From positions 24,152,385 through 24,216,384 of the forward strand of contig JAZBQD010000017.1 in NCBI GenBank assembly GCA_036583965.1: a stretch of 64,000 nucleotides of DNA, read 5' to 3'. The position numbers and the translations under genes are program-made. This DNA comes from Prunella strophiata. Lineage: Eukaryota; Chordata; Aves; Passeriformes; Prunellidae. The notes below the pieces were generated by a model that made no database searches, was not told the DNA's origin, and saw nothing but the letters and a program-made list of their open reading frames with translations. Shown piece after piece: positions 50,500 through 62,619 of this stretch; within the stretch, counting starts at the first letter, position 1; each line of letters starts with the position of its first letter.

Positions 50500-50991
50500 T
50501 GTACTGGTTTGAAAGTAAAAACTAGTGAGACACTCTAAGTCAGAAATACAATTTAATAGAAAACTAAAATAAAATACATGCAAAGGAAAAAAAGTAGAGA
50601 AAAAAAAAACAAAACAGAGTCAAAGTGTGACCTGATAGCTTTCCCTCCCAGCTGGAATGCTGATAACAGTCCCAAATGAAATGGTCCCACCCAAGCAGTG
50701 AGGCTGGCAGCAGGCAGTCCTGTGTCCCAGGCAGAGCCGCAGAGCAGGACTAACTCTTCAGTCTCAGAACCCAAACTTTATCCCATGAAACTGCTTGGCC
50801 CTCCCCCTTGGGCAGAGCACCTTACAATGGACTATTGTAACTTCTATGAATTATGTGATAAGGCCTTGATGGGCCATTAACAGATCCATTAACATGAGAA
50901 TCCCGCAGCAGGAGGTAAGAGATAAGAACACTGCCTCTTCCCAGTACAAGGAGATGGCAATAGAATACATCTCGCATTGCAACCCAGGACA
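50500..50991 (-). repeat. 5' LTR of the provirus
   Basis: 492 bases with TG..CA ends. On the minus strand a GGGGGAGGGCC box (plus 50,797-50,811) precedes GGGATAAAG (50,777-50,782 on plus), a candidate TATA-like element. Far downstream, ATTAAA (50,552-50,557 on plus) is followed by a T/G-rich stretch and could be the polyadenylation signal. U3/R/U5 borders cannot be set without transcript ends. It differs from the 3' LTR at two sites only. Confidence 0.95.
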
Positions 50992-50996
50992 CTCTC
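50992..50996. repeat. Target site duplication CTCTC, right copy
   Basis: Identical to 44,842-44,846. Including the LTR-terminal A, ACTCTC also occurs on both sides, so a 6-bp reading is possible. The solo LTR at 62.6 kb, where only 5 bp match, favours five. Confidence 0.85.
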
Positions 50997-52674
50997 AAAT
51001 AATGAGCTGAGACTGTTAGATAATAAATCTATTGTGATTCACAGGTTCCTGTGTGAAAGACCAGGAGCCAAAACACTGCTCCACTGAAAGACACCCTTAT
51101 TACATATTAAGCTCCAATTTTTCCATAATCACTTTGAGCAAATAAAGCATTTACAGATCTCAGCTATGGAAGCAAAATGAAGAATGCAATAATTTTTATT
51201 CAAGGTGGCATCCTGTGAGATTTAATAATCCATAGAAGTAAGATGTACACTATTAGACAGAGGCAAAGGAATTCCTTAGAAAAAGAATGAATACCACAGC
51301 TTTTACAAATAAATATTTTCTCTTAAAATCTAGCCTTGACATGTTGATAGTGTCTTTTTGTGTGATGTGTTATACAGGTAAAAAGATCAAAAAGAAAGAA
51401 CAAATGTGGGGAGAAAAAAGGCAGTGCTTAGATTAGAAGTATTCTCTGTAAGTGCAAAGTATTTTACACCAATGTATTTTTTATTATTTACCATAAGAAT
51501 AATAGCAGTGAGATAATGGAATAAAAAGGAAAATACAGAATTATTTTTTTATTCCCTAAACAAATTAATTAAATAAAAAAATGCTATAATTCCTGCTAAC
51601 CTTAACTCTTAACATGGGAACAACTAGGAGCAGTCACTTATCTGTCTGGAGAAGCCCATCATGGAGCCACTTCCCTCTTCCATATTTTTTAAATGTTACT
51701 ATCAGTGCTAAAGTACAGATGGTTCTCCAGGCTAATAATCCCTGCTATCTCACACCTCAGGGTCTTTCAGTTAAAACACCTGGCTTTTGGTAAGATCAAG
51801 AGTACCTTCAGAAAGAAGTCTGAGAAAAGGGAAGAATGGGAAAAATTGTCTTTACATGATTGCTTATTTTCTTTGCCTCAGACTGAACAAGGCCTCTCTT
51901 TTCACACAGCTTATACCTCTTGTTCACAGAGTAGCTACCATAAAAAGGAATTTAATAATGAAAATCAGACAAAAAATAATTAAATCTCAAGAATTTTTGA
52001 ATATGAGAACCTGCTCTATCATAGATAAGTTCATTGTACATGTCCAAACTGTACAAAACAAATTTTTATCTCAGAAAAAGTTTTTGCAACTCTGATAACA
52101 AGGAGCAAACCCTGCCACTTTGCAAAACCAATGCTAATAGCCTAGCAATATATATGATTGTATTAAAAGCAGTTCTCAAACCAGAAAAAGGCAAGAAGTC
52201 TTACAGTTAACCCTTTGGACCACCAGATCATGCTCCATCTCCAAAGCAGAATGAAAATGAAGACAAAATCCTTATTCCCAGGGTGCTGGGCTCCAACTGA
52301 CAAAATAAACTGAACACGAATGCACCACAATGTCATAAATGCAAAGGAAGTTTCAACCACAAAGTAGCTTAATACTAAAAAATAGATTTTAAAGTTGGAG
52401 AAGTAAATGCACAAGAATGCACACTTAGGCAGAAAAACAGGCATCTCAGGAGAGTGGCTTAGGAGAGTGGCTTGGTTAGTGGGAAGCTCATGACAGAGCT
52501 CTAGCACAAAATGTCAACACATGAGTGGCGAAAGGGAAAGGATTCAAGGAAAGAGCTTAACTTCACTTGAGCTTTAACTTTCTTTATACCATCTCTGCAT
52601 GCCTGGACAGTGTTTCTAAATCTGGTAGGACAGGTTAAGGACAAAAAGAACTTCTACCTCTACACTCCAACTGA
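50997..52674. other. Unannotated AT-rich DNA
   Basis: No gene or repeat family was recognised between the provirus and the CR1 cluster. Confidence 0.4.
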
Positions 52675-53655
52675 ATAGTACTCTATTGATCATGATCCTC
52701 TGAGCTCTGACATTCAGCCAATTTTTTGATTCACCTCAATGCCCATTCATCTAACATTTCCTAAGCTCGCTATGAAGATGTGGAGACAATGGCAAAAGCC
52801 TTGCTGAAGTCAAGGTAGGCAGCAACCACCACTCTTTCTTTGTTGACCCATTCTGCCATGTCATAATGGAAAGCTGTCAGATTGGTCAAGCATGACTTCT
52901 CTGTGGTGAATCCATGCTGACTACTCCCCAAAATCTTTTATTTTACAAGCTTAGGGATGACCTCCAGTATGATCTGTTTCATCACCTTTCCAGCAATGAA
53001 GGTGAGGCTGACTGGCCAGTATTTTCACATGTCCTCTTTCTTAGACTGTTAGAAGATGGGATTAACACTGGCTTTTTTTCAGTATTTGCGTACCTCTCCT
53101 GTTCTCCATGATTTTCAAAGATGATAGAGAATGGCTTAGCAACAACCTCTGCCAGCTCCCTATGCACCTGTGGTGTATCCTATCAGTGTCCATGGGTTTA
53201 TGGGTATTAAGTTTTCCTAGCCAATCTCTAAACCATGGGAAAGTTTTTCTAGCCAATCTCTAAACCTTCTATTACCATGAGAAGTCTTTATTTTTTCAGC
53301 CCGCCTCTCTTACCTTTAAGGTCTGGGACCCCTGAAGACTGACCTCAGCAATAGAGACTGAGGCAAAGAAAGCATTCAGTAATTCCACCTTCTTTGTGTC
53401 TCTGTTATCAGGAGACACATCTGATTCAGCAGAGATGCCCATTTTCACTAATTTTCATTTTGTTGCTGATGTACTTTTAGAAACCCTTTTTGCTGTTGCT
53501 CTTGATATCCCTTAGCAGATTCAATGTCAAGTGAGCCTTGGTCTTCCTCACTGCACCCCTGCATACTCTGGTGATGATCCTGTTATCCACATGGTCTTTT
53601 CCTTTTACCACATCCCAAGTGTCAGAATTCAGCAAAAAAGGTGTCCTATGGTTCT
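52675..53655 (-). pseudogene. CR1 LINE ORF2 fragment
   Basis: Read on the minus strand this is CR1 ORF2 from the linker before RT into the RT domain. In order it shows VRKTKAHLTLNLLRDIKSNSKKGF (here broken into blocks: AHLTLNLLRDIKSNSKKGF near 53,480-53,540), a KKVELLNAFF-type block near 53,390, LGKLNTHKPMDTD near 53,200, RELAEVVAKPFSIIFE near 53,125 and the LDFSKAF-type catalytic region near 52,800. Several frameshifts and stops separate the blocks, so it is inactive. A 32-base segment ending in TCTAAACC is duplicated in tandem at about 53,210-53,268. Confidence 0.85.
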
Positions 53656-53737
53656 GCACTTAGAAACAAAGTTCAAGGAAGAGAACAATTAGCAAAGGAT
53701 TTATATTCAGTCAGGGCACACTTGCATGAGTTTGACA

Positions 53738-54063
53738 CGTTATCCTGGTTTAGAAAAACAGGTATCTGCCAGCAAAAGCTGGAATCTCCCTTTTAATAGA
53801 GAATGTAAACCCCCTCCCTCAGATTATTGTAATTTTGCAATTAGGAGCTTTCAGGCAAAGATTCGGGAATAGAAATAACAGTTCTTTACTAGGAATATTT
53901 AAAAAATACAAATGTAATAGAACAGAAAGACAAGCAAAAAAAAAAAACAAACGAAAAATCCTAGAAAAAACCTGACAGAGTCAAGGATGTGACCTGAAAC
54001 CCTGTTGGTCAGGGTGTTAAAAGCAGTCTGGATGAAGCCTCCTGGAGTAACAGATGCAGTTCT
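53738..54063 (-). mobile_element. LTR fragment related to the provirus LTR
   Basis: On the plus strand it opens with TTATCCTGGTTTAG and later contains ACAGAGTCAA-like and GTGACCTGA blocks with an A-rich stretch before them. The same arrangement occurs in the 44.8-kb and 50.5-kb LTRs (TGTACTGGTTTGAAAG, A-rich, CAGAGTCAAAGTGTGACCTGA). It is therefore a distant relative in the same orientation, truncated at the U3 side where CR1 sequence begins. Confidence 0.55.
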
Positions 54064-54400
54064 GTGGAGTAGAGATGATAAATTATGGAGAGTGGCTTGC
54101 TGAGCTCTTTGACCAACTCCCTCAGTACCCTCAGGTGAATCCCAACCAGTCCCACAGACTTGTGAGTGTCTAAGTGGCATAGCAGACCACTAACTACTTC
54201 CCCCTGGATTGCAGGGGGTCTGTTCCTCCCCATTCATGTCTGCCTACTCAAGATCTGGTTGCCCTAAGTATAACTGTTCTTATTGTTAAAGACTGAGGCA
54301 AAGAAGACATTAAGTACCTCATTATCTTCATCCTTGGTGAAAATGTTCCCCTCTATATCCAATAAAAGATTGGGATTTTCCTTGGCCAACATTTTGTTGT
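54064..54400 (-). pseudogene. CR1 LINE ORF2 fragment, start of RT
   Basis: Minus-strand translation includes LLCHLDTHKSVGLVGIH and LRVLRELVKELSKPLSIIY (near 54,070-54,185), the conserved start of the CR1 reverse transcriptase, preceded by a DEDNEVLNVFFASVF-like block near 54,300. It covers the same part of ORF2 as the neighbouring copy at 52.7-53.7 kb, so it belongs to a different insertion. It is interrupted by stops and truncated by the LTR fragment on its 3' side. Confidence 0.8.
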
Positions 54401-54785
54401 TACTGTAAAGACTTTTTTCCATTCCCCCCACCCCCCCCCAATCTTTTATGTCCCCTCCAAGAGGGTCCGGGCTCCTCTGACTGTTGCTGAACCTCCATCC
54501 TCTGTATTTCTCTCAGGGATGGAAGTCTCTCCACTGGTTGATTCCTCTCACAGTCCCTGATACTCCTCATCCTCTCCTTTTCCCCTCTGAGCTCTTCCCC
54601 CAGGCTGAGCACATCATCCACCTGGTCATGCTGCACACAGGTGTCGTCTCTGCTTCTCTCTGGTAGCAGTGCCAGGCTTGAGCACTCCCTGGGTCCTGGT
54701 GAGCTGAGCAGAGACAGAGGGGCTGGAGATAAAAAAAGCTTATTGCCCAGGACAGCTGGGCAATGGGGATGTGCTGAGAGAGGTG
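54401..54785 (-). pseudogene. CR1 LINE ORF1 fragment
   Basis: On the minus strand a segment with VDDVLSLGEELRGEKERMRSIRDCER, given here in two blocks (EELRGEKERM and RSIRDCER), and LPSLREIQ matches the coiled-coil part of CR1 ORF1. Upstream lies a remnant of the Cys-rich part in other frames. It directly adjoins ORF2 RT sequence at about 54,400, so either a large internal deletion or two abutting copies is present. It is not intact. Confidence 0.65.
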
Positions 54786-57700
54786 GTTCTCTTTCCCAGC
54801 CTGGGACATAAAAGATGTCTGAGACTTGGTCTGACCATGTAACTGAGCTTGCTTTAGGTCAAAATGGTGACTTTCTCACTGATCTGAACTGTCTTGTGAC
54901 ACTGTTACCTTAATTTGAAAGAATTATTATAAAAGTGAAATTTATATTTTAAGACCATTCATATTAAAATGAAAGTTTACTCTTTGTTGACTAATCATCA
55001 TAAAGTTAAAGGAATTTCAATACTTGCATTCTGTCCTTGCTATTCTGAAATGCCAGCTTGTTTGTAGAGACAGGACCCAGAAACACCCATTAGGCTGTAT
55101 CTCTATATTAATTTACCCCTCAGATCTATGCTTAAAATCCTTTCATCCTTTCATCCAGACCAAAACAATCAGCTCATAAATGTTTTCTCTCCTTTCTCTT
55201 TCTGCCTTTATGACTTGTCTCATCCATCTTCTTCCTCATTTAATAAATACCTGTCTCTATCCCTCCAATTTGATCAACAGAGCTGTTTTGAAAGCCTGTT
55301 TTATAATGCTTCCTCATAGAAGAGTAGTTTAGCATATTTGCCTAAGTTATTAGCCCTCCTTTTATCTCTTCAGAATACCTGTGTTTTCCCAATTTCCAAT
55401 ACGTTAATTTATTTCTTACTCTTACTGACATGTTTTTGGTGTTTTTTGCATTTTACTTATCCATCAGGTTTGGTGAGTTTGTGCAAAAATGTCTGCATAA
55501 AGACACATTGTACAGTTCTGCTTTTTCAGCTTTCTGAATCTGTAGTAAAACACTTGGATCTTGTATCCTTGGATCTTGTATCCTTGTTGCCTTAAACAAG
55601 ATGTTTCAAACTAAAAGAGAAGCCACCATTGAGCAATAGACCCTGTGGAGGCAGGATACTGCATTTTTTATGGCAGTCTCTTTATCATGCCTTGAGCCAC
55701 CACAAAATTCAAAACATTCATTTAGAATTTGTCCAGGCACACCCAAAAACACAGATACACACTCTCATCCCCTGGCTCTTGCTGCCACCAGACTTTCAGA
55801 ATCTTTCAGAAAGAAAGCTTGGCATGTCCAGAACCCATCACAGAGAAGGTATTGTGGTGTTCAGTGGAACAACCAGGATTTTATGAAGCCCAGGTTGTGA
55901 TGGGATCCTTTAACAATGAACCTGGTTGTGCTGCTTCAAAGGTGAGTTGCAACAAGAAGAGCCTTAAACAGATGCACTGCTTCCTCAGATAGAGCTTGTG
56001 TGGTCTGATAATATCCAAAAGGTACTACAGAGGGAGACAAGTTTTAAATTCATAATATGCCTTAAAACATGAAAAAAAGAGGGCAAAAGGGGTCTTTTTT
56101 TTTTAGATCAAAAACACTGCACAGAGTATATTTGAGCAGTCCAAAATAGTGTCGTGATTGGGACTGGATTTTTAAAAGCAAATATTTCCATTTTTGTCCT
56201 TCCATTTTCCTATAAACTCACTGGAATAGAAAATAAAACCTGAATCTTCTGTTGAAAAACTACATCATTGCTTAAGCCATACCTGTTGGACACTGTAAAT
56301 GAGCATTTCACTACAGTGAAGGTATGAATACACAGTATCACACTGTTTTGAGGACACAAAGAAGAACATTGAAAAATGTATTTGTATGTTGAAAAAATCA
56401 GCAGCTTGATTGTCTTGAAGTAATTGCAGGTGTTTAAAATGTGGATTGAATAGTAAAATGAGGATTTAACCTATGTCTGCCTCCTCATCCCTCTTCTTTT
56501 AATGAAGGTACTGTGCACCTGCACATCAATAGCACAGTGGGTCAGTGGATTCCAAAAGCTAGCAGGCTGGATAATTATCCTGCCTAAGATCAGGCCTGGT
56601 GTTCTTGCCACTAGGGTATTTGCCACACTGGGTTAATTTTTCTGTTAGTGCCATTTTCACTGAAGTAGGGGAATATTATCCAAATATAAGTGCTTGCAAG
56701 CCTGAAATTAATGCTACTTTCAACTCCTCCACTTGATCTGCTGTTCTTACTCATGTTAGGATACATAGAACAATGTGTGATCTTTCATACCATATGCTCC
56801 AAAACAGCAAGGCAGTTTATATGTGGTAAGAAGTCTTCCTTGGCTTGTGGCATTTCATAGTGCTGTGCTGAGCAAAAAAAGAGGCTGATTTCCCTTTTTT
56901 CCTGTTCCTGAAACTGAATTGTACACTTCTGATAGCAATGGTGCCCCAGAAATTAAAGAAACAACATTGCTTTTTTTCTCCAAATTTAACTCTGCCTCCT
57001 ACTCCACAAATTTGGTATGCATTTACAGATTTTCTGGTACATGTGGATACAGAAAAACACACCTAACTGTTTTTCTGAGTGCAATCTTTGTGCATAACAC
57101 AATAAGTACATAACAACAGTGCTTATTATTGGAATTTTGGAATGTAGCTTGAAAAACATCTAAATTTTGGCCAGTTTAGAATATAAAAAAACCACACTAC
57201 ATCATTGTTAAATTCAAACAGAGAAGGTCTAATTCTGGACCATCTTTCTTGCTTAATTCATGGGAGAGGGTTCTGCATTTTTCTGTTTTTGTTTATACCC
57301 TTTCAGGGGAAGAAAGTGATGGCTTTGATGGTTCAGTGGTCTAAACTGTCCTGAAGTAGAAGAAAGGTTGAGTATTCCTTGATACACCACAGAATGTGAG
57401 CTCTTAGGCATAAATCAATGTAATATGACTTCGGATATTCTAACACTTGGAAAGTTGCCCTTGATCTTGAAGAGCTGAGTATTGGTGGTACAGACTCCAA
57501 AAATTTGTCTTCTATTCTTACAAGTACAAATGGGAAATGTTTGGCCACTGTCTTCAGGTAACAAGGAGCACAGTGTTTTCTTACTAGGAGTGGAGGAGAC
57601 CTAAGACCAACATGTGTGTACAGTCAATATTTGGGTTGAGCTCAGGTTTTGTAAATTAAAGAGATAGAGCAGTGTAGATGTCTACACCTTCAAGAAGAGG

Positions 57701-60512
57701 TCTGCAAGAGATGTTGCTTATCTGGGGACAGATTTATCAAACCCAGTCATTAGTATTGTGCCTCTTTTCCACAATCTTGATAGTCATAAATGATACATAA
57801 GGGAATTGTAAGAATGAGTACTTTCTTGAAGTCTCATAATTCTACACTTTTTGTTTCTGGCTAAAATTAATTTTGCAGGAATTGGTTTTAATATTTGAGT
57901 AATTCATACACTTTTTTATGAAGTCAGGTAGGTGCCATATAGTTAAGACTCTATAATTGCAAAATTTTAAAGAAAGGGACAGAATTTTAAAGAAGGCATT
58001 TCTGCACAGAATATGTGAGAGCGAAAGGCTGTTGATTTATGTTCTCTTTCTAGTAAAGCTTGATTGAACAGGTTGTAACTTCACCTCAAGTGAAGTAGCA
58101 TAATTTTTGTGGTTTTTTTACTGATGGCAATACAGTAGAAACAAAGTTTCTGCTCCCTGTCAGACTTAATGTAGTTTGAGGCTTTGGAAGATCCATTTGG
58201 GATAAATCTTTTCCAGAAAAGATTAAAGCTTCTCCAAATACAGGGAAGTTCGAGACATCATTTAATTGCTCTGGGTATCAGTTTCACTATCAGTTTCTTT
58301 TATTCCCAGCTTTCCTTGACATTATAGCTTTTGCAGTGTCTGAAGGTAACCACAGATTAGTAGACAGCCAAGCTGGAGATAGAGAATTTTTTGTGTATTT
58401 CCTCATTTAAATAAGTGCATATGTGGTGCAATCTCTCTACATGTTCCTACTTCACTGACCTGTTCCCCTCTGTTTCTTATCCTTATTTTTGGGACTCTGG
58501 TTTAAATTAAATACTAATGCAACAAGTGGATGTGTGCAAGGGAAGAGAGCTCTCTAAGGGTTTTCATAACAGTTCTTTGTTGAATCTGTGGAGACTTTGG
58601 TATCTTGCTGGCTTTTGTGAAGCTTCCCCCAAGTCTCCAAGGGTTTCCAAGCCACAGTGTGTTTATATATTCATGAGATGTATATGTATATGTAGAGAGC
58701 ATACAGGTATATACATATTTACCCAACTAAACTCTGTTGGTTTTACTGATCATTCCAAAGAACACAAAGGTGACAACATAACAGTGACATTGACCGACAT
58801 CTTCTAGCAGTGCATGCTATTTTTGAGAGAGCATGCGATAAAAAATATACTGAATTATACAGTTAGTATTATGAAGCTATATTTAACATTAATTAGGCAG
58901 TCTATAGTAGATTCTGAAACTTAACACGACTAGGGTTTACATGTCAGCTCAGAATGACTAAATTTTTCAAAAATCTTTATGGAACAAGAATTTTTTTTAG
59001 TGTACTCACAATCATTGAGTTTCAGTCAATGTCTTTCTTTTCCTAGAAAGGATCACATGCTTCTCTCATTCTGAAATTTCCTTCTGTCTTTCTCTCTCTT
59101 ATTTATTATTTTTATTATTATTTTGAAGTAATTTGAAACAGCTAAGACTTGAAAATCCTTGAAATATTGATAATTCTCTAATCAATGAGGCAGAACCAGT
59201 AGTCTAAAGGGAAGTTTTCAATGTAATTACTTTAATTTAATCCTACATTTATTGTTGTTGAGAGGAGTCAAAACATACATTCAGCAATGCAACCACCACT
59301 AAACATTGGAAACTATGGAAACTTTTATTTATAGTTTCCTTAAAGGCATTTTGCTGACTTTTTTTTTTCTTAATTAACCATAACTACTAGTGTAGTCCTC
59401 TTTCACTTAACTTTGCTATAAATAAAATTAACTGGGAAAAAAATATATATACGCTTCTCAGAAAAATCTTTTGAAATGCAACAGTCATGTATGTATGTAA
59501 ACTATGTCATTCCAGTAGGCCTGCAAATTCCAGTGAGACTCACACCTTAAGTAAGAGCAAAGTTTCTAAGTGTTTAGTTCTGTTAATAAGTGTTTAATTG
59601 CACAGAGTTCAGTACAACCAGGAGCTGAGAATCTTATGGATACCACCTGCCCAAGGAAGAGCAGAGGATAAAAAATTTAGGTCCTAAGGAAGAGAGATTA
59701 GGAATTGTATTCAACCCTCTGTTGCATTAGGCAGGCATTTTGTTTTATTCCAATTGTAGCTTGGTGCATCTATACAGTGGAATTATATCAACACATGGAA
59801 AATAGAGTACAGCTCTTCTGTATTCCTGAAATTTAGTATAAAATTATGAAAGTACACATCCTACATCAAATGGCAAGTACAGTTACTTAAGTCTTATTTA
59901 TTACCTAAAAGTCACAAAGTCTGCAACTATTCTAGGTGTTCTTGTAACAACAACACAACCTTCAACAAAGACAAAAAAGAGAGAGGGAAGCACCCCTCAC
60001 CCATTCTGAAGTCATAGCTCATATTACTGCAGCATGAAGTTTCTACCACAACAGAGAATGCATATTGTTGAAGAAACATTTATGTCATTTTTGTCATTTC
60101 AGAACCTTAAATGACCTACTAGGCACCCAGTATTTCTTTCAGATTGTTCCAAACAGATCTACTCATTACAATTTAAATATCTGCAATTTAGTGGAAAATG
60201 GTTTTACAGTTGTCGAAGTGAGCTCTTTCAACAAAAAAACAAAACAAAACAAAAAATATTAAGATCTAATGTCAATAACTGTCATTCATTTCATGATAAT
60301 ATATCCTTATGCAGACAGTGATAATTACTGTACTTATATTTAATTTTTAATCTTCCTGAGGGTGGAAAAAATAGGTTGCAACATTTCCAATGTATTTAAG
60401 TGATACAAAACCCACTAACTTAGGTGCTACTACATATAAGGAACATTTTTCTGCAAGAATTTTTGGGAAATTCTTTGTTCTTTGGTCTTTGATTTGAGTG
60501 CTGTTGTGAATA
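54786..60512. other. Unannotated AT-rich DNA
   Basis: No gene or recognised transposon. A small tandem duplication (CTTGGATCTTGTATC, twice) lies near 55,552-55,580. Open frames are short and lack any recognisable domain. Confidence 0.4.
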
Positions 60513-60518
60513 GGAAAC
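60513..60518. repeat. Target site duplication GGAAAC, left copy
   Basis: Identical to 61,168-61,173 on the far side of the solo LTR. Six bases is typical of alpha/beta-like (ERVK-type) integrases. Confidence 0.85.
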
Positions 60519-61167
60519 TGTAGGAGGTCTCTCAGGAGCCTGAGATGACCCCGGTCTGTTTGAGAGTCTCTGTGTCCCAGCCCAAGAACCAAAGAAGGAG
60601 TCAGGAGTCCTCTTGTGCAGTTTTCAAGGTTGTTTATTTTTCCTTATCTAACAAATTTTCTCCCTGACCAGCCCAGGTCTGTTCAGCAGGTCAGACCAAG
60701 GCACACTGCCCACCTCTGGGGCGGTGTTGTCTTTCTATACTAAAAACTACGTGTACATTATTTATATTTATAGTTACTTTCCAATACTTATCATCTATGT
60801 TACACAGTCCAACTCTACTCTGAACCAATCCAAAAGTGCCACCATCACCCAGAAGATGGAGGCTAAGAAGAAGGAGAAAGAAGGACAGAACACACCCAAA
60901 TGCCTCCATCTTGACCCCCGAACCCTTATTCTAAAAAACCCCTTAAGTAAAATTCTAAGTAAAATTCTACTTTTTCACCTTGTGATAAACTAACTCTTTC
61001 TCTACTTAATTTTTGTGGCTTGTAACTCTTCATATAAGGTTGATATTTTTTTCCATGGCTCAAAATCAAAGGCACAGGGGTCTTGGGCTCTGTGCCAAGG
61101 CCTTTGATCCCCTTACCAGGGGCTCAAGCCATCCAGAGCAGCCAGAGGAATGTCCTGGGTTCCGACA
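60519..61167 (-). mobile_element. Solo LTR, ERVK-like by its 6-bp duplication
   Basis: 649 bases with TG..CA ends, flanked by perfect GGAAAC duplications. The minus strand starts TGTCGGAACCCAGGAC. It contains a TATAAATATAAATA promoter-like box (plus 60,759-60,772) and an AATAAA signal (plus 60,633-60,638), in the order expected for U3-R-U5, which fixes the orientation. No internal retroviral sequence remains, so recombination between two LTRs has presumably removed it. The intact duplication suggests moderate age. The 123-base purine/pyrimidine-mixed stretch near 60,870 gives only a spurious frame. Confidence 0.85.
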
Positions 61168-61173
61168 GGAAAC
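61168..61173. repeat. Target site duplication GGAAAC, right copy
   Basis: Perfect match to 60,513-60,518. Confidence 0.85.
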
Positions 61174-62009
61174 ATGTTACCAGACTTAGTGTACCAGTCT
61201 GGATACACACAGAAAATTAAGTCTTCTTCCTGTTATTATTATTATTAATTTTATTGCAATCAAAATGTTTCACAAGAATACAGTTCCTTTCTTTCTGGAG
61301 CTATATTCCCAGAACATAGAAAGAGCAACAGATAACAGTAGTGCTTTTGGAAAAGTATTTGAGTCCAATAGAAAGATTTGCAAAGGCAAGCTAGTGGAGT
61401 TTTACTGGCTTACAAGTATGAAAACAGGATATTAAATGTATTCACTCCCCATTTTTGAAACTAAATTTGTTTATTTAGTAGTTTCTCATGGAAACTGTTA
61501 CATATAAACCAAATGCAAGTATTCATATTTGCATCCTGCACCAAGACTTAAACAATTCAAAAATGCACATTTCACAATGTTGCCCATTTTCTTTCTCAAT
61601 TAGTAAAAGAATGTATGGAAAAAAAAAAATACTATGAATTCACAAACTTTTAATGGAGGTGGTGTTCATTTCCCTTAGGAATGTGATTTAATTTCTTATT
61701 TTCTGATGGCCTATCATATCTCGTAAGAGAATGACAGATTCTGTTGTGTCATAGTGGCATTCCAGGTAAAACTTCTTCAGCCTTGTAACACACTGCAGTA
61801 TGATGGGAAGAAAAATTATATAATCTGAGGACACATAAATAAGTATTTCATGTCTATTGAGGCAATGGGGCTTTTTTGAGACATTAATTAATCTCTTTTT
61901 CTTTACACTTAGTGATATTCTTCAAACCATCGCTAACCCTAACGGGATATATGCCTCACATATTTTTCTTTCTATTTTTTTTTTTTATTTTTTCTCTTTT
62001 TTTTCAGTC
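61174..62009. other. Unannotated AT-rich DNA
   Basis: Nothing recognised apart from short ATT and T-rich tracts. Confidence 0.4.
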
Positions 62010-62258
62010 ATCTGTCAAACAGCACCCCTGGGTCCTTTTCCACTGGGCCACTTTCCAGCCAGTACTTCCCCAGCCTGTAACCCTGATGGGGTTTGACCCA
62101 AATTCAGGACCTGGCACTTGGCTTTGTTGAACCTCATACAATTGGCCTTGGCCCATGGATCCAGCCTGTCCAGATCCCTCTGCAGAGCCTTCCTGCCCTC
62201 CAGCAGGCCAACACTCCCACCCAAGCTGGTGCCATCTGTGAACTTGCAGAGAAGGAAA
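62010..62258 (-). pseudogene. CR1 LINE ORF2 fragment, end of RT
   Basis: The minus-strand frame contains [18 protein letters not shown] and [17 protein letters not shown], the conserved segment near the C-terminal side of CR1 reverse transcriptase. It is short and truncated on both sides, and lies in the opposite orientation to the CR1 piece that follows at once. Confidence 0.85.
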
Positions 62259-62280
62259 GGTTTTTGTCTCTAAAATCAAG

Positions 62281-62614
62281 AGAGATGGATATTATGGGTA
62301 GACCACTCAGTGGATAAGGAATTGGCTGGATGGTTGCCCTCAAAGACATTGCAGTCAATGGCTCCATGTCCAAATGAAGATCAGTGATGAATGGTGTCCC
62401 TCAGAGGTCCACCAGTGCTATGTAACATCTTTGTCCGGGGCATGACAGTGGGATTGAGCACTTCATCAGTAAATTCATAGATGACATCAAGCTGTGTAGT
62501 GCATCTGACACACCAGAGGGACAGGATGCCATCCAGAGGAAAACTGACAGGATTTTAGTGCTGCACTTTGTGTGAACCTCAAATTCAACAAGACCAAGTA
62601 AGTCTTGTACGAGT
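62281..62614 (+). pseudogene. CR1 LINE ORF2, upstream part, split by a solo LTR
   Basis: Plus-strand CR1 sequence. GGATAAGGAATTGGCTGGAT near 62,313, the GGTGTCCCTCAGAGGTC block near 62,392 (RT GxPQG motif), TTTGTC..GACAGTGGGATTGAG and GATGACATCAAGCTGTG (RT D-D region, altered) follow in order, leading to the AACAAGACCAAGT block just before the LTR. Frameshifts and a missing segment show that it is dead. It continues after the LTR at 63,120. Confidence 0.85.
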
Positions 62615-62619
62615 CAGGG
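62615..62619. repeat. Target site duplication CAGGG, left copy
   Basis: Identical to 63,115-63,119. The sixth base differs (T against A, or against C on the other side), so the duplication is exactly 5 bp. Confidence 0.9.

Larger units (their letters stand above)
44847..50991 (-). mobile_element. ERVL-like (class III) env-less provirus
   Basis: A 6,145-bp provirus on the minus strand with two 492-bp LTRs, TG..CA ends and a 5-bp CTCTC target duplication. The internal order is PBS, gag, amber codon, protease, RT-RNase H-integrase, then 101 bases to the 3' LTR, with no room for env. The pol and the capsid-like part of gag match the ERVL-type elements common in birds, which databases often label as ERVK Pol. 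The LTRs differ at two positions, indicating recent insertion. Visible damage is limited: one extra or missing base between protease and RT. The amber codon between gag and protease may be functional. Gag with N-terminal membrane segments and no zinc knuckle is the odd component. Confidence 0.95.

Noticed and set aside
60724..60993. Open frame of 89 residues on the plus strand
   Set aside because: It lies inside the solo LTR at 60,519-61,167, on the strand opposite its transcription signals.
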